A program made the position numbers and the translations under genes. From NCBI GenBank assembly GCA_013397795.1, contig VZTJ01001390.1:55643-119642 (forward strand): a DNA stretch of 64,000 nt, given 5' to 3'. A model generated the notes under the pieces. It worked only from the letters and a program-made list of their open reading frames with translations. It was not told where the DNA came from and searched no databases. Shown here in pieces: positions 47,693 through 59,123 of the stretch. This DNA is from Orthonyx spaldingii. Its lineage: Eukaryota; Chordata; Aves; Passeriformes; Orthonychidae. Numbering within the stretch: position 1 is the stretch's first letter; every line of letters starts with the position of its first letter.

Positions 47693-48492
47693 TCCTCATG
47701 GAGACAATCCATGACGTGCAGGATGAGGCACTGGCAGATCACACGACTCCAGCTATTTCTGTGGAGTGGCACCTTCAGTGAATTCCCTTGTCATGACATG
47801 ATTCACTGTCAGATCTTGGGATCTGGATTTTAGCTGCTCCACTGGTCAGGGTCATCATTCCTCTATTCCTTGACAGATCAGGAGCAGTTTTTGTTATTCC
47901 CATTGCCCCCCGGAGCCAGCACCTTCTCAGCCAAGGAATCTTGGGAATAGAGGAGCTATGATGTGGTCCAGAAGGACGGGATGTCTGTGCCCTGCTCCCA
48001 CTGCAGATGGCACAGGGAGGGGAAGGTCCCAGAGATCCCACGTGCTGCAGGCTTGTTTGGCTCAGGGTTGGATCCTTGCCCAAGAAAAGCCACTCGAGGA
48101 CTCTGGTGCCACAAACCTTTTCCATTTGCTCATGGGAATGGTAACCTGGACTTCCCTTCTCCATCCCAGACAAATCCCAGTGAGTCCCAGGGGTGAGTGA
48201 GCCAGAGCCACAGGGTCCTGCAGCTATTCCTGCTGGAGGGGAGGTGAGCTGGGATGGGTTCTGCCTGTCCTTTCAACCAGAGCCAGAGAGATGGAAAGGG
48301 AGGGAAAGGGGGGAACAAGGGAGGAAGGAGACACAAAGGCTGACACTTTGCTAGGAAGGGAACACAGCACTCCCCAGTCTAATATCTGCCCTTTATTCTG
48401 CATTACAATATCTGCAGACTTCCAGACTGGACACGACGCCGGAATCAAGGCTGAAATTACTTTTCAGCCATTCATTCATAACTGTTGTATTT
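47693..48492. other. Non-genic unique sequence
   Basis: A purine-rich patch at 48286-48345 is the only notable feature. Confidence 0.5.
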
Positions 48493-48558
48493 AAAAAAAA
48501 AAAAATAAAAAAAAAAGAGAAGAAGAAGAAAAAAAAAAAGAGGGAGAGAGAAGGTGGG
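48493..48558. repeat. A-rich / GAA low-complexity tract
   Basis: Thirteen A, a T, ten A, then GA/GAA runs into GAGAGAGA. No retroposon body was recognised to the left, so a processed-pseudogene tail is not supported. Confidence 0.9.
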
Positions 48559-48588
48559 GGAAACAAAAGTAAATACAAAAAGAGAAAT

Positions 48589-49045
48589 GTTAACATGTGT
48601 GGCACAGAATGTGTATGGCAGACAAAGCTCTGCTTGTTCTGCCACAAAGGCTTTGAAAAGCAGGTGTCATAGCAGCTGTACAAGGTTAAAGCACAGGGAC
48701 CATTATGTACAAAATGAGGGAGTCTTTATCCACAGTCTGCTTCAGCTCTTAAGAATGTGCTTCCTATTGTGCCAGTGTTTGCTGGAAGGACTCCATCTAT
48801 ACAATGGAGAAATTTTTCATTCTCACCTTCCCCCCAACCTCCATTCCACCATCCAAATCTACAGTTATGGATATAATACAGACCTCTGGCATTCAAGGTC
48901 CTCATTGCCCAATACTTCTGAAACAAAAGCTATTGTGCTGCACCATGAAAGGCGCCTGCGGCAGAATAAAGCCCTTCAGCAGAGGACCCTGAGAGAGTAT
49001 TTGTGAGGCTCTCTCCAAAGTTAAAATCCTGGCCAAAACAAAACA
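48589..49045 (+). mobile_element. Weak candidate LTR
   Basis: A 'ggatataatacag' TATA-like box near 48868 and AATAAA at about 48965 are followed by 'gcccttcagcagaggaccct', resembling an R/U5 transition. Provisional TG and CA ends were chosen by eye and no duplication flanks them. The overlapping 150-codon plus frame (48554-49006) has no domain. Confidence 0.3.
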
Positions 49046-49655
49046 CTTCCAATTAAAAACGTTCCTTCACTTTGTTTTGTGTGGTTCGTTTCCTTTGCTC
49101 CCTCTCCCCCTCTCGGAGATGTTCAGAGAGATGCTTGTACAAAAAGGCAAGTGACCTGTCCTTGTTTTCGTTCTCAAAGGGAAAGATGGAAAAGCAGGAA
49201 TGCACGGCTTGGGGGACAAGCAGCATTATGAAAAGAAAGCATTTGGAAAGCAGGCCAGGAAGCATCTTCTTCCCAGCGGGCAGAGGGACAGGCTGATGTG
49301 CTCTGAAACACGAGGTGTGAGCTCAGTGATGACACACGTATTTTGGTATTAACCAGGGGTAACAGAGCTGTCCCGTTCCCAGCTTCTCCACATCCTTCCC
49401 TACAGCACATTCCAGCAGGCCCCGGGTGTCTCCTGAGGGAGCAGGACAGACGGTCCCTGCCTTGTCCCCATGGCCTCTCTTTTAGGCACAGCTGGGTCAC
49501 AGGCACTCAGCTTTTGCCTGTCCCGAACCCAGACCAACCCTGCCAAAAATGAGCACTCAACCAAACCCTGAAGCCACCAGAGATCAGTGAGCGCTTTGCT
49601 GTCACCCCCCGGAGACGCTACTGGGACAAACCCAACCCATTATTCCGGAAATTTT
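49046..49655. other. Unique spacer
   Basis: Nothing recognised. Confidence 0.5.
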
Positions 49656-49912
49656 CACAGAATCCCACAATGGTCCAGGCTAGAAGGGACCACAGTGGTC
49701 ACCTGGTGCCACCTCCCTGCTCCAGCAGGGCCATCCCAGAGCACAGATTGTGTCCAGACAGTCCTGGAATATCCCCAGTGAGGGACACTCCAGCCCCTCC
49801 CTGGGATCTGTTTAGTGCTTGGTCACTGCACACGAAACAAGTTCTTCCTTGTGTCCAGGTGGAACTTGCCAGGAATCAGTTTCCCATTGCCTCTTGTCCC
49901 TGAGCACTGAGA
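49656..49912 (-). mobile_element. CR1 LINE, divergent subfamily
   Basis: Antisense copy of the lineage seen at 42.2 kb: 'cacagaatcccacaatggtc', 'ctgctccagcagggccatcc', 'ttgtgtccagacagtcctgg', 'cagtgagggacactccagcc', 'cttccttgtgtccaggtgga'. The end is approximate, and decayed CR1 may extend toward 50.05 kb. Confidence 0.85.
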
Positions 49913-50911
49913 ATTTAGTACAGATTTCCCCCCTTTCCATGGGATGTGTTCCCATGTCTGCAGTCCTTGCTGGCCAGCACACCCTTCCTGGGCTCTGGAA
50001 GCATCGGGGTGTAGCTGAGGAGGCAGCACAGGGCTGGAACCTCCTGAGTGTGACTGAAATGAGGGGGACACCTGAGGAACATCGAGCTGGCAGGGGGCTG
50101 ATGTCCCCAGGGTGGTGATTCACCCACACCGAGGGTACAGTGAGGTTCTGGAGGTGCAAACTCCTGGGTGTGAAGATGGTGTGTGCAAGGGTTGCTGTGC
50201 TAGGCACCCTAAGAGCTGTGCCTCAAATCCCCCACATTTATCAGTGTCTTTGGGATTGGAGAGAGCAAAACATGGAAGGCAGAGACAGCTTGAGCTTGAT
50301 TTCTCTGCAGCTGACTATTTTTTGTATGAATTTTGTATTTAGTGGGTGTCTGGGGGGGTGTGGAGCCAGGCAAGGGGATCTGTGGCCCAGCAGCTCCTGC
50401 AGCCTGTAGCAAGCACGACTCGGTGTAAAATGAGCTCCCTCTGAGAGCACTGCCTGGCCTGTGACCCTAACCCAGCCAGGCTGGGCAGCCAGGGCGCAGA
50501 GAGGGACTTGCACTGCTCAGGATGAGGAATCAAGCCCCAGGACCCCTTGCACTCCAGCAGGTGGCAAAGGCTGGAGCTGTTTTCCATCCTCACACGCTTG
50601 GGTGGGAGCTCAGGCACCAGCTGGGAGTCCCCAGGTAAGGATCCCCTGCCCCTGGCTCCTCTCCAGTGTCTCCCATTCCCTCCCGTGCCACAGGAATGTG
50701 CTTTCCATCAGCACCTGCCCAAGGCTTTGGCACTGCCTGGTGTGACCAGGGCTTGGTGTGACACACTGGTTGTTGGGCTCTGTGCATGCCCAGCCTTGGT
50801 GACATCTGCCTGGGTGTGACTGGAGTTATAAATGTCAGGAGTTAAGAACGTGGAGCAGGATGGCAAACCAGGGAGGGTGTGTGGAGGGTGGCCCTCCATA
50901 ACCAGGATGGT
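49913..50911. other. Non-genic unique sequence
   Basis: GC-rich, no CpG island, no recognised repeat. 50300-50345 is T-rich. Confidence 0.5.
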
Positions 50912-51127
50912 CAGAGAATCCCGGAATGGTTCAGGTTGGAAGGGACCTTAAAGCTCATCCCTTTCCACCCCCTGCCATGGCAGGGACACCTCCCACTGCC
51001 CCAGGCTGCTCCAAGCCCCAGTGTCCAACCTGGCCTTGGACACTTCCAGGGATCCAGGGGCAGCCACAGCTTCTCTGGGCACCCTGTGCCAGGGCCTCAC
51101 CTCCCTCACAGGGAAGGATCCTTTCCT
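50912..51127 (-). mobile_element. CR1 LINE, 5'-truncated copy
   Basis: Antisense, well preserved: 'gaatcccggaatggttcagg', 'gccatggcagggacacctcc', 'aagccccagtgtccaacctg', 'gatccaggggcagccacagc', 'ttctctgggcaccctgtgcc'. It shares the 'ccccagtgtccaac' variant with the 8.7-kb copy, so the two probably derive from the same sub-lineage. Confidence 0.95.
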
Positions 51128-53409
51128 AGAAATTTATCAGCTTCTCTTGACACTTTGCCATCAAATGAGTTATAAATCCTCTGAGGAACCTTGTTCCCAA
51201 ATTGTGAGAAGCATTTGAGCCTCTCTCCATGTGTTTTATTCATGCTGTATTTTAATCACCTGGGTGCTTTTCAAACACAGCTTTCAGGGAGCTGCTGCTG
51301 TCACTGTGCCTTTACCAGGTCTATTCCCAGCTGGATTTTCCTCTGGCACTGGTGTTGGCACCCCACCCTTTCCAAGGCAGTGACAGGGATACTGTGACTC
51401 TGGAGGAGTTAATCTTGGACCGTTTCCATGAGTCCCAGAGTGAATTAATGCCAGGCATAGGAGAAGGGTGGACATCATGGCTTGGCCATCTGGGCATGGA
51501 TTTTTTTGAGTATTAAACCCAATCCCGGGGCCACTGAGGCAGAGGGACAACAACTGCATTGCCAGTTCCTTCTCTGTGACGCAACCACCCCCTTCCCAGA
51601 TGTACAAATGTCCTCCAGAATGATGATTCAGTGGCAAACAGCCCACGGACAGTTTTCCTGCCATTTTTGGCACTATCACCTTCCTCAGAAGAGAATTGGA
51701 TTCACAGTTCTTGTGTGGTTTGCAGGCAGAGGGAGAAATGGAGCTGGGGAAGCAGCTGATGTGAAGAAATGAGCTAATGAAGGGAGATCACAAAATGTGC
51801 AACCCCAGACGCTTCTATCTTTCTCTCCAGTTACCTTGGTAACTGGGTAGTGATATGATGTTGCTTGGTTTTTGTATCCTGCAAGTAAAAGAAGCTCAAA
51901 GTACCCACCACTGGCAAAAAATATTGGGCAGATATCACATTCATCTCCAAAACAACAATTAAGTTGTGGCCTCACTAGATACTGTATCGAAGGGGGGATG
52001 TATCTCCCCCAAAGCCTGGATGAAATGACTTCTATTTTCCTATGAGCCAGCAATTTAGTGCAGCTTTTGATGGGATTTCTCAGGGCCAAATCAAAGGGAT
52101 CACCCCAGGACGGCTCTTTTCAGGGCCGTGGCTCACTGAGGCTCTACATCCTTTCCTCTGGAGGCCTTTCTGCTGATGATAATGTTGGTTAAAGGCAGAT
52201 ATGGACTCCTGGTGAACAGAAATGGGCTCAGACCACGTGTGACAGACTTTCTTAAGGGGGACGTGGAAAATCCAGCAGCTCCCAGGGGCGTGGAGACCCC
52301 TCTGACACGAGAGATGATTTTTGGCATCAATAGTGGGCCTGGGCAGGGGTGCATCCAGTGCCCTCTGTGGGCAAGGGGCTGCTATGGACTCACTGGAGCT
52401 GCCAGGAGTTCGTTCTTTGCCCCAGCTCTCAAACACTGAGGTTCTTCTTTCCAAGGGGTTCAGCAGTGCTGCTGCATCCCAGGAACTTTCCCCACCACTC
52501 CAGCCCCACTGGGTGGGATAGTTTGCAGTGGTCAGAATGGAAATGGACTTTTTTCCAGCCACTCTGCCTGACCAACGAGCAGCTCTTGCTCCTCCTGCTC
52601 CAGCCTCATTTGCGGCCCCTGGCCCTGAGGTCTGGGGCCATGGTGTCACCCCGGTGTCTCCAGGGCATGATGCTGTCACCCAGTCTGGAGAGATCCATGG
52701 TCTGCTTCCCACTGCTTTGGTCTTCCTGGTCCAAGTGTTTCCTTGGTTCCTTTACAAAGCCAGCAGCAAATTATTGAAATTAAATGCTCCCTGTAAGTGA
52801 AGGATTCGAACAGAAAAAGGAGGTGGGGAAAACAGTTCAAAGGGGAACAATTCACCCAGGAGGGGAGGAAGAAGGACTCCTCTGCTGAGGGGGAAAACAT
52901 ACCCAAATAACTTACTTAATTCTGAATATCATCTCCTTCCCAGCCTCTGCACCTGCAGGCATTGAAATGGGAAGGGAAAAGTTAGGCTGGGAGTCAGCTC
53001 TAGATGCAAAATCTGGATACCCAGAGTTTTCCAGGTAAACTTGGAGCCTCTGGGGCAAGTGGGAATGGCATCTTTGCACCAGTCGCTTTTGCCATTCTCA
53101 TGTTTCCTGTGCAGTTCTGCAAAGCTCTGGGAGTAGAACCTGGAGACGTGGATGCTCAGAGCCAGAGGGAAGTGGTTGGCTTTAGGAGAGGGGGTCTTGG
53201 AGAAGGGATACAGCAAGTTGTCTCCTCCTGCCTCCAGGTGAAACACCAGAGACCCCAGTGGGGCTGGTGTAAGTCTGTAACTAAAAATTCCAAACCTGGC
53301 TTCAGGAAAAACACATGGCTTGCTTTTGGCAATGCTGCAAAGTAGCTAAATTTGATTCAAAAAATCAAATAAACCAAACTTCTGGCTGGATATTAATTTA
53401 GAGACTGAT
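51128..53409. other. Non-genic unique sequence
   Basis: The longest open frame is 210 codons on the minus strand (52080-52712), with no recognisable domain and three overlapping plus frames. No repeats were identified. Confidence 0.45.
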
Positions 53410-53662
53410 CATGGCTTTAAACAGACAGAGAATAGGGTGAGATTTGACATTAAGAAATTCTTGGCTGTGAGGGTGGGGAGGCCCTGGCACAGGTGCCCAC
53501 AGAAGCTGTGGCTGTCCCTGGATCCCTGGAAGTGTCCAAGGCCAGGCTGGATGGGGCTGGGAGCACCCTGGGACAGTGGGAGGTGTCCCTGCCATGGCAG
53601 GGATGGCACTGGACGGGCTTTAAGGTGCCTCCCAACCCAAATGGTTCCATGATTCCATAATC
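53410..53662 (+). mobile_element. CR1 LINE, 5'-truncated copy
   Basis: Sense copy from 'atggctttaaacagacagag' through 'aagaaattcttggctgtgag', 'aagtgtccaaggccaggctg' and 'gccatggcagggatggcact' to 'aaatggttccatgattccat'. Confidence 0.94.
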
Positions 53663-54629
53663 ATGGGATATCTGTATGCACAGTTTATGTCTTATTTCTT
53701 TGTCCAAACACTGACGGTCGATCAAGGTCTCCAAAACATGGAAATAATAAAAAATAAATTAGAACAATTATAGTGCTATGGTCACCAACCTTATTTTCCT
53801 GCATAAATCCCCAATATTTGCCTTTTAAAGGCAAAACTGAATCGTTGTTAGAGAGGGAGCAGGCAGGGAGCCAGGGCAGAGGCAGCAGCAGCAGCGATTT
53901 GAAGTCTGTGAGATCCCTGCACTCCTCACACAGCCCCAGCCACTCCTGTGTGGTGAAGCACACGGAAAATGCAGATCAGACATGGATGGGGTGGCCCAGA
54001 GCTGCTCCCTGCCACGGCTGGAGGGTGTTTTCCTCTCCCAGCGCCTGGCTGTGCGTTCAGGGCTGCCCAGCCCACGGCCACCGGCGACAGCTCAGCCTGA
54101 CAAGTCAATAAAAAGGAGGGAAGAGGGAGAAGAGCAACAAGGCACCTGAAATGGGCCGGAAAGGCTGGAACGCCGGAGTGTGCAAGGCTTGGCTAAGCAG
54201 AGTTTGGGGGAGGCAGCACTGATGAGGAGGAGCAAGGTGGCCTAGCAGCCTCTATAAATATATATTTATTTTTTAAAATCAGTGCTCGGTGGTGGTGCAG
54301 TGTCTCAGAAGAAGCAGCAGAGTTCTCCCACCAATTAACCCCAGGCCTGTGCCGTGCCCTCAGGGGTGCCCGGGTGCGCGGGCACGGCACTGCCTTATCT
54401 TTGTGCCATCTCCTCCAAACGCCTCCAAAAGCAGCGTCGGGCTGGAAAACTGCAGAAATTTCCTCCAGACAATAAAATGATTCAATTTACTGCCCGTAAT
54501 AAAGGGAGTCCATCAGGGAGGGTGAGAAGTCAGGCGGCTGCCGCATCGCTGAGTTTCTGCTGCCATCCTGTGGCCACTGTCCCCCTTATTTCGCCTGAGA
54601 GATTTTTGGTTTGAGGAAGGTGAGAATAA
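53663..54629. other. Unique sequence, partly AT-rich
   Basis: 54250-54290 ('ctataaatatatatttattt') and 54470-54520 ('caatttactgcccgtaataa') are AT-rich and non-repetitive. GC-rich sequence with CpG lies between them (54340-54450). No exon was recognised. Confidence 0.45.
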
Positions 54630-54680
54630 ATCACAGAATTATGGAATGTCCTGAGTGGGAAGGCACCCGAAAGTGCCACA
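54630..54680 (-). mobile_element. Short CR1-like terminal fragment
   Basis: 'atcacagaattatggaatgt' followed by 'cctgagtgggaaggcaccc' resembles the antisense end of a CR1 lineage whose tail reads 'cctgagttggaagggaccc'. Only about 50 bases are recognisable. Confidence 0.6.
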
Positions 54681-57203
54681 TGTCCCTCGTGTCCCCGGGG
54701 CCTGCCCCTGGGGCTGGGGGTGCTGCTGGCACCTCCCTGCCACGTTCATTCTAACACTTGGTGCTTTTCCCTGCCAACCTGATGGTTTTGCAAAAATCTT
54801 TTGTTGGCAAAGTTTCCCCCGGGTTTGGATCTGCAGGGTTAATCTGTGCTCTCTTCTCCACCATAAAAAGCCATTTTTTTCCACCTTGGCTCGCTGTGTC
54901 CCCATCACTCCTGCCAATCATGGGTTGCACAACTCCCGAAAAGAAAAAATAATTATAAATCTTTGTGTATTCAGGTTGCAGCCAAGAGATCTCTTTTACT
55001 GGGGTCAGTTTAAACCCAACACCTGCCCAGACACCCCATGCAGGACCAGACTGCTCCCACAGTGACACAGTGACGAAGGGAGAGGCTCTGGTCACATCCC
55101 ATCCTCACGGTCTGCAGGATCTCCTCCTCCAGCCTGGGCCTCGGGGGGAAATTAATTCCTCAAATGTTTTTGGTTTGCTGTGCAAACACAGAACCCTGGC
55201 AATGTTCTGGATATGGCCAGTGACAATATTTACAGGGTTTTTGGTTGTTTTTTTTTGTCAAAGTGATCCCCGCAGGAGAAACTTTGTCATTGCTTTGGAT
55301 GTGACAGGTTTTAGCAGCTTCACCACTTGAAAAAATAATGTAGAAGAAAAAGAGGAAAACAGGAGGAAAAGAACAGGAAAACCCAGAGGGGATTCTGAAG
55401 TTTTACCCTGTGAAGAGGAGGAGATGGGAGAAGGTAATGGGGAGGAGAACAGGCTGCACAAATCTTGATATTCCCACCTGAGCAGCAAGGTTTGGCTGAT
55501 ACAAATGCAATAATTTTACATTCCTGGGGTTTTTTTTCTGTAAAATCAGCACGAGGTGTGTATTAAACACCCTCAGACTGTGAAATGGGGGTTCAGGCAG
55601 CCCCACATTAAAGGGGCTGCACAGACAAATCTCCTCTCTGCTTTGTGGAATTATGTGCCAGCCCCACTTTGGTTGACTTTCCAGAAAAGTTTACCCAAAA
55701 AACTTAATTGGGGAATTTTTTTAATAGAAAATTGAACATTTTATTAAAAAAAAAAAAACAAAACTGCTTTCCCTGAAGGAGCAAAGTCAGCAGGTCAGCA
55801 GCAAAGGATACAGACGTGACAAAAACAAGGGGAAAATGTATTTTTCTACAGTGAAACTACACTTCCCTCTGTGAATTTCTTTAAAACCTATATGGAACAT
55901 CAACGGGTGCTTTTAGTTTAAAAAAAAAATTAGTAATGATTTAAAAATGCAAATATGCAATGCAAAGGATCTGCAGGCACAACCCCTAATGGGCTGGGGG
56001 ACTGCTTGTCCTTCTGCAAGAACTTTTCCTTCTCTTGCAGCACAGGCTTTGGAATTCCTGGCCTGTGGGGAAAGTTGACCTAGAGAGGGAAAGTAAATCC
56101 TGGCTCCGTCAGGGAATGGTGGAAGAGTTGATTCCTGGCCCCTTTTCCTCTCCTTTGCTGCAGCCTTGCAGGAACATCCACCCTCATCCCTCACGTGCTG
56201 CACCTTCCCTCTTCTGTTCAACCCCAAATTAGCCTCATGGAAACCCCTCCCTGTTTGTTTTTCCTCTATGCAAAGCCCCATAAAACTGACTGAGAGGCAC
56301 CTTGAGAGGTCTTCTAGTCTGGCCCACACAGGTTTGCTTGGAAGTAAGAAGGAAAGACAAGAAAATAATAATAAAAGAGGATGATTGAGAGGAATGTCCA
56401 GGCTTTTTCCATCCCCAATGCAGGACAGCCCTGCCAGGGTAAATTTTGCCTTCCCAAAGCAACTGGAGATACACAATTTTTGTCTTCAATGCCAGGCTTT
56501 AGGTCCTGGGAAAGCTGGGGGCTGTATTATTTGCAAGCACGATTCCTGAATTTCCAGGGGGAGTCTGTTGGTGTTAAAGCAGTGACAAGGAAACAAAGGC
56601 TTGGAGAGGAGAGGCTGCGAATGCTATTTGTGACAGATGTGCCTGAGCCTTCCCGTTCTGGCCACAAAGCCTGACACAGGAATTTGCTGTCTGGTTGGGC
56701 TTTGGATGGTAAAAACCACCCTCCTCCCTCCCCCCACAGTGATCTGCTGCTGCTGGAGTGGGTTCAACATGGATTTCTCTGTGTAAGAATGATGGGATTG
56801 GCACGTGATGGCATTCCAGTGGGTCACCTCATGGCTGCAGCATTCCAGGGCTGGGATGGAGCTGCAGGGGTCGTTCCTGCTCCTCTGGGGAGCTCCTGGC
56901 TGAGCAGGAACACTGATCCATGCTGGGATCTTGCAGATAGGTGAGAGGAGCTGGGATGTCACCGTGTGCTCTCCGTTTTCCCTCCGGGTACCTCCCAAAA
57001 TCACCTCCCAGGGAATCTCTCTAGACCTCTTGCTTTGGTGGGAATCCACACTGCAAAGGGAGACTTGGGAAGAGGGAAGGTTTTCCAAGAAGGCTGAAGA
57101 TTAGGATTTGGTCCTGGCATGGCTCAAGTGGATTTGAGCTCAGAGATGACTGGTGGGGGTGAAGCGGAGTTTTTGGTGGTGGCCAAGAGGTTGAAAAGCT
57201 CCG
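54681..57203. other. Non-genic unique sequence
   Basis: An A-run lies at 55746-55758. AT-rich DNA at 55690-55930 is otherwise unremarkable. A possible scrap of an old CR1 tail in antisense ('accttgagaggtcttctagt', about 56299) is too short to call separately. Open frames up to 187 codons (55913-56476) lack domains. Confidence 0.45.
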
Positions 57204-57398
57204 TGTTTTTGGGAAATCCTGGAGAAGTAGAGCACCAGGCCATGTTTTTGGGAAATTCTGGAGCAGTAAAGCACCAGGCCAGTTTTTTGGGAAATCCTGG
57301 AGAAGTAGAGCACCAGGCCATGTTTTTGGGAAATTCTGGAGCAGTAAAGCACCAGGCCAGTTTTTTGGGAAATCCTGGAGAAGTAGAGCACCAGGACA
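57204..57398. repeat. 39-bp minisatellite, five units in A-B-A-B-A order
   Basis: Units start at 57204, 57243, 57282, 57321 and 57360. Type A has 'gaaatcctggagaagtagag' and type B has 'gaaattctggagcagtaaag' at the same place. Alternation makes a 78-bp higher-order unit, so the array probably grew by duplication of an A-B dimer. Thirty-nine is divisible by three, so open frames on both strands show 13-residue repeats (plus strand FLGNPGEVEHQA / FLGNSGAVKHQA). I regard these as by-products of the array. Confidence 0.97.
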
Positions 57399-58118
57399 TG
57401 TGGATGAGCACTGACACCACGACACAGAATTATGTCTCCTGTGAGCAGTGGGGAAAACCATTTTGCATCCCAAAAACAACTGAATGGGAATCTCATCCCT
57501 GTGAGAAGCTGATCCCAGTCCAGTCTTAGCTCTGTTCCTGCCTTGGATGGGGCAACCAGAACATTCCATCTCTGGACTCTTCACAGTCTCTGTGCTTCCA
57601 GAGCTTTCCAACATCAACTTCCAGAGCATGGGATTGAAAAACCATTTGCGATTTCTTCAATACATAGAAGCTGAAAAAAATCAGTGCTCTGTGGCCCAAA
57701 ACTGTGTTTAAAGTTGATCTGGTTTGTCAGGTGACCATTGCACGTCAAATTTATATCCTTTAGTTTAAATAATACATATTCATTTATTTTATTTAATTCT
57801 TCCTGTGTACCTCTCACAAGCAGAAAACTCTTCCATGGCTTGTTTCCAGTATGGAAATTAATGAAGATGGTGGGATTCAGTACATCAGAATGCCTTGGGA
57901 TGCTTGAGGAGCAGCGTGATGTCACCTCTAAAACCCTTTTGTGTGTAAAATGGGACTTTTTCAGTCCTCCTTCACTGAAGTCGGTGAAGTCTGAGTGTCT
58001 AACAAGATTCTGCAGTTTCACTTGACTTTTAACCCCAGCCTCTGCTTTTCTTTGATTTTAAGTAATGAAATATTCACCCTCAGTGGTTTATCAGCACAAG
58101 AGGGCTTGTAGTGAGGGA
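57399..58118. other. Unique AT-rich sequence with an open minus-strand frame
   Basis: The minus frame 57614-58021 stays open for 135 codons through AT-rich DNA, where stops should be common. Residues include ...FLLVRGTQEELNKINEYVLF. Its first codon is GTG, not ATG. No family was recognised. Weakly interesting, but not called as a gene. Confidence 0.3.
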
Positions 58119-58171
58119 TAATAATAACAATAACAATAATAATAATAAATAATAACAATAATAATAATAAA
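58119..58171. repeat. (AAT)n/(AAC)n microsatellite
   Basis: Imperfect trinucleotide repeat: AAT units interrupted by AAC and one out-of-phase AAAT. Confidence 0.95.
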
Positions 58172-58245
58172 CCATTGTAGACTGGATGGGGTTGAAATCG
58201 TGTAACAAATACAAGATTAGCGAATAAGATTCATGGGGTGACATT

Positions 58246-58388
58246 ATGGAATCATCAAATGGTTTGGGATGGAAGGGACCTTAAACATCCTCTTGTCACC
58301 ACCTGCACCGGACACCTTGCACTAGACCAGGTTGCTCCAAACCCCATCGAGCCTGGCCTGGAACACTTCCAGGGATGAAGGGATGACT
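58246..58388 (-). mobile_element. CR1 LINE, 3' tail fragment
   Basis: Antisense tail with 'gaatcatcaaatggtttggg' and 'actagaccaggttgctccaa', a variant nearer the ancestral CR1 tail than the 'ctgtcccaggctgctcc' form in most copies here. It ends at 'cttccagggatgaagg'. Confidence 0.9.
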
Positions 58389-58963
58389 CCCACACCACCT
58401 AAAAGGAAGACAACAGAAGTGGCACAGGTGGTATTTGTATACAAATGCAGGAGGGGAAATGACATAAAGAAATTATTTCAGGAGGGAAAACATCTGTCCA
58501 TCCAAACCTGGGGAAAAAAGGAAACAGGGCTGGCTGGCAGCGAGAACATCCATTTCTGGACAAGAGGTTATGGAAAGGCCCTGTGTGGCTGCAGGAGCTC
58601 ATCCCCAGGATCATCCCCACCTGCTCCATCGAGGAAACCAGCTCTGTTCGGATCTCACCGCTTTTATTGTCACTCAAAGCCACCCAGTCAAAGCTAAATG
58701 CACACATGAGTTTGGGCAGTACTTATATTCTTCCTTGGAAAGCTCAGTTCCAGCTGATCTGCTGCTTAGGAATGTATTTCATTGCAGTTAATTGTGCAGG
58801 TGTTTGCCTTGTAATGGTGTCAGTGACACAAGGTCCTGGATCTGCAGCCTGGTCCTTGCTCTTGCTCACAGGAATCTCCGGGATCTCAGACTGAGCTGAT
58901 CGCGTTCTCTTCCTAAAAGGACTTGATTTATTCCCAAATCTCCTGTTCCCAAACACCAACAGA
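58389..58963. other. Spacer between two inverted CR1 tails
   Basis: 575 bases of unique sequence with nothing recognised. Confidence 0.5.
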
Positions 58964-59123
58964 CCTTGGAACTGGTTGCCCAGAGTGGGCAAGTGTCCAG
59001 GCCAGGTTGGAAAAGGCTTGAAGCAGCCTGGAATAGTGGAAGTTGTCCCTGCCCGTGGCAGGGGGTGGCACTGGATGAGCTTTAAGGTCCCTTCCAACCC
59101 AAACCATTCCATGATTCCATGAC
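58964..59123 (+). mobile_element. CR1 LINE, 3' tail fragment
   Basis: Sense: 'ccttggaactggttgcccag', an internal deletion, 'aggccaggttggaaaaggct', 'cccgtggcagggggtggcac', and the exact terminal 'cccttccaacccaaaccatt'. Confidence 0.93.

Noticed and set aside
48493..48540. A-run as the tail of a processed pseudogene
   Set aside because: No AATAAA in the expected position and no recognisable coding or UTR sequence to its left.
52080..52712. 210-codon minus-strand open frame
   Set aside because: GC-rich, low stop-codon background, no recognisable family and three overlapping frames on the other strand.
56284..56335. Old CR1 tail in antisense ('accttgagaggtcttctagt')
   Set aside because: Only about 50 bases are similar and no second diagnostic block follows. 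Kept as a note in the surrounding segment.
57021..57629. 202-codon minus-strand frame with repeated GALLLQ/FPK residues
   Set aside because: The repeat comes from the 39-bp minisatellite, which leaves several frames on both strands open at once. There is no sign of selection on one frame.
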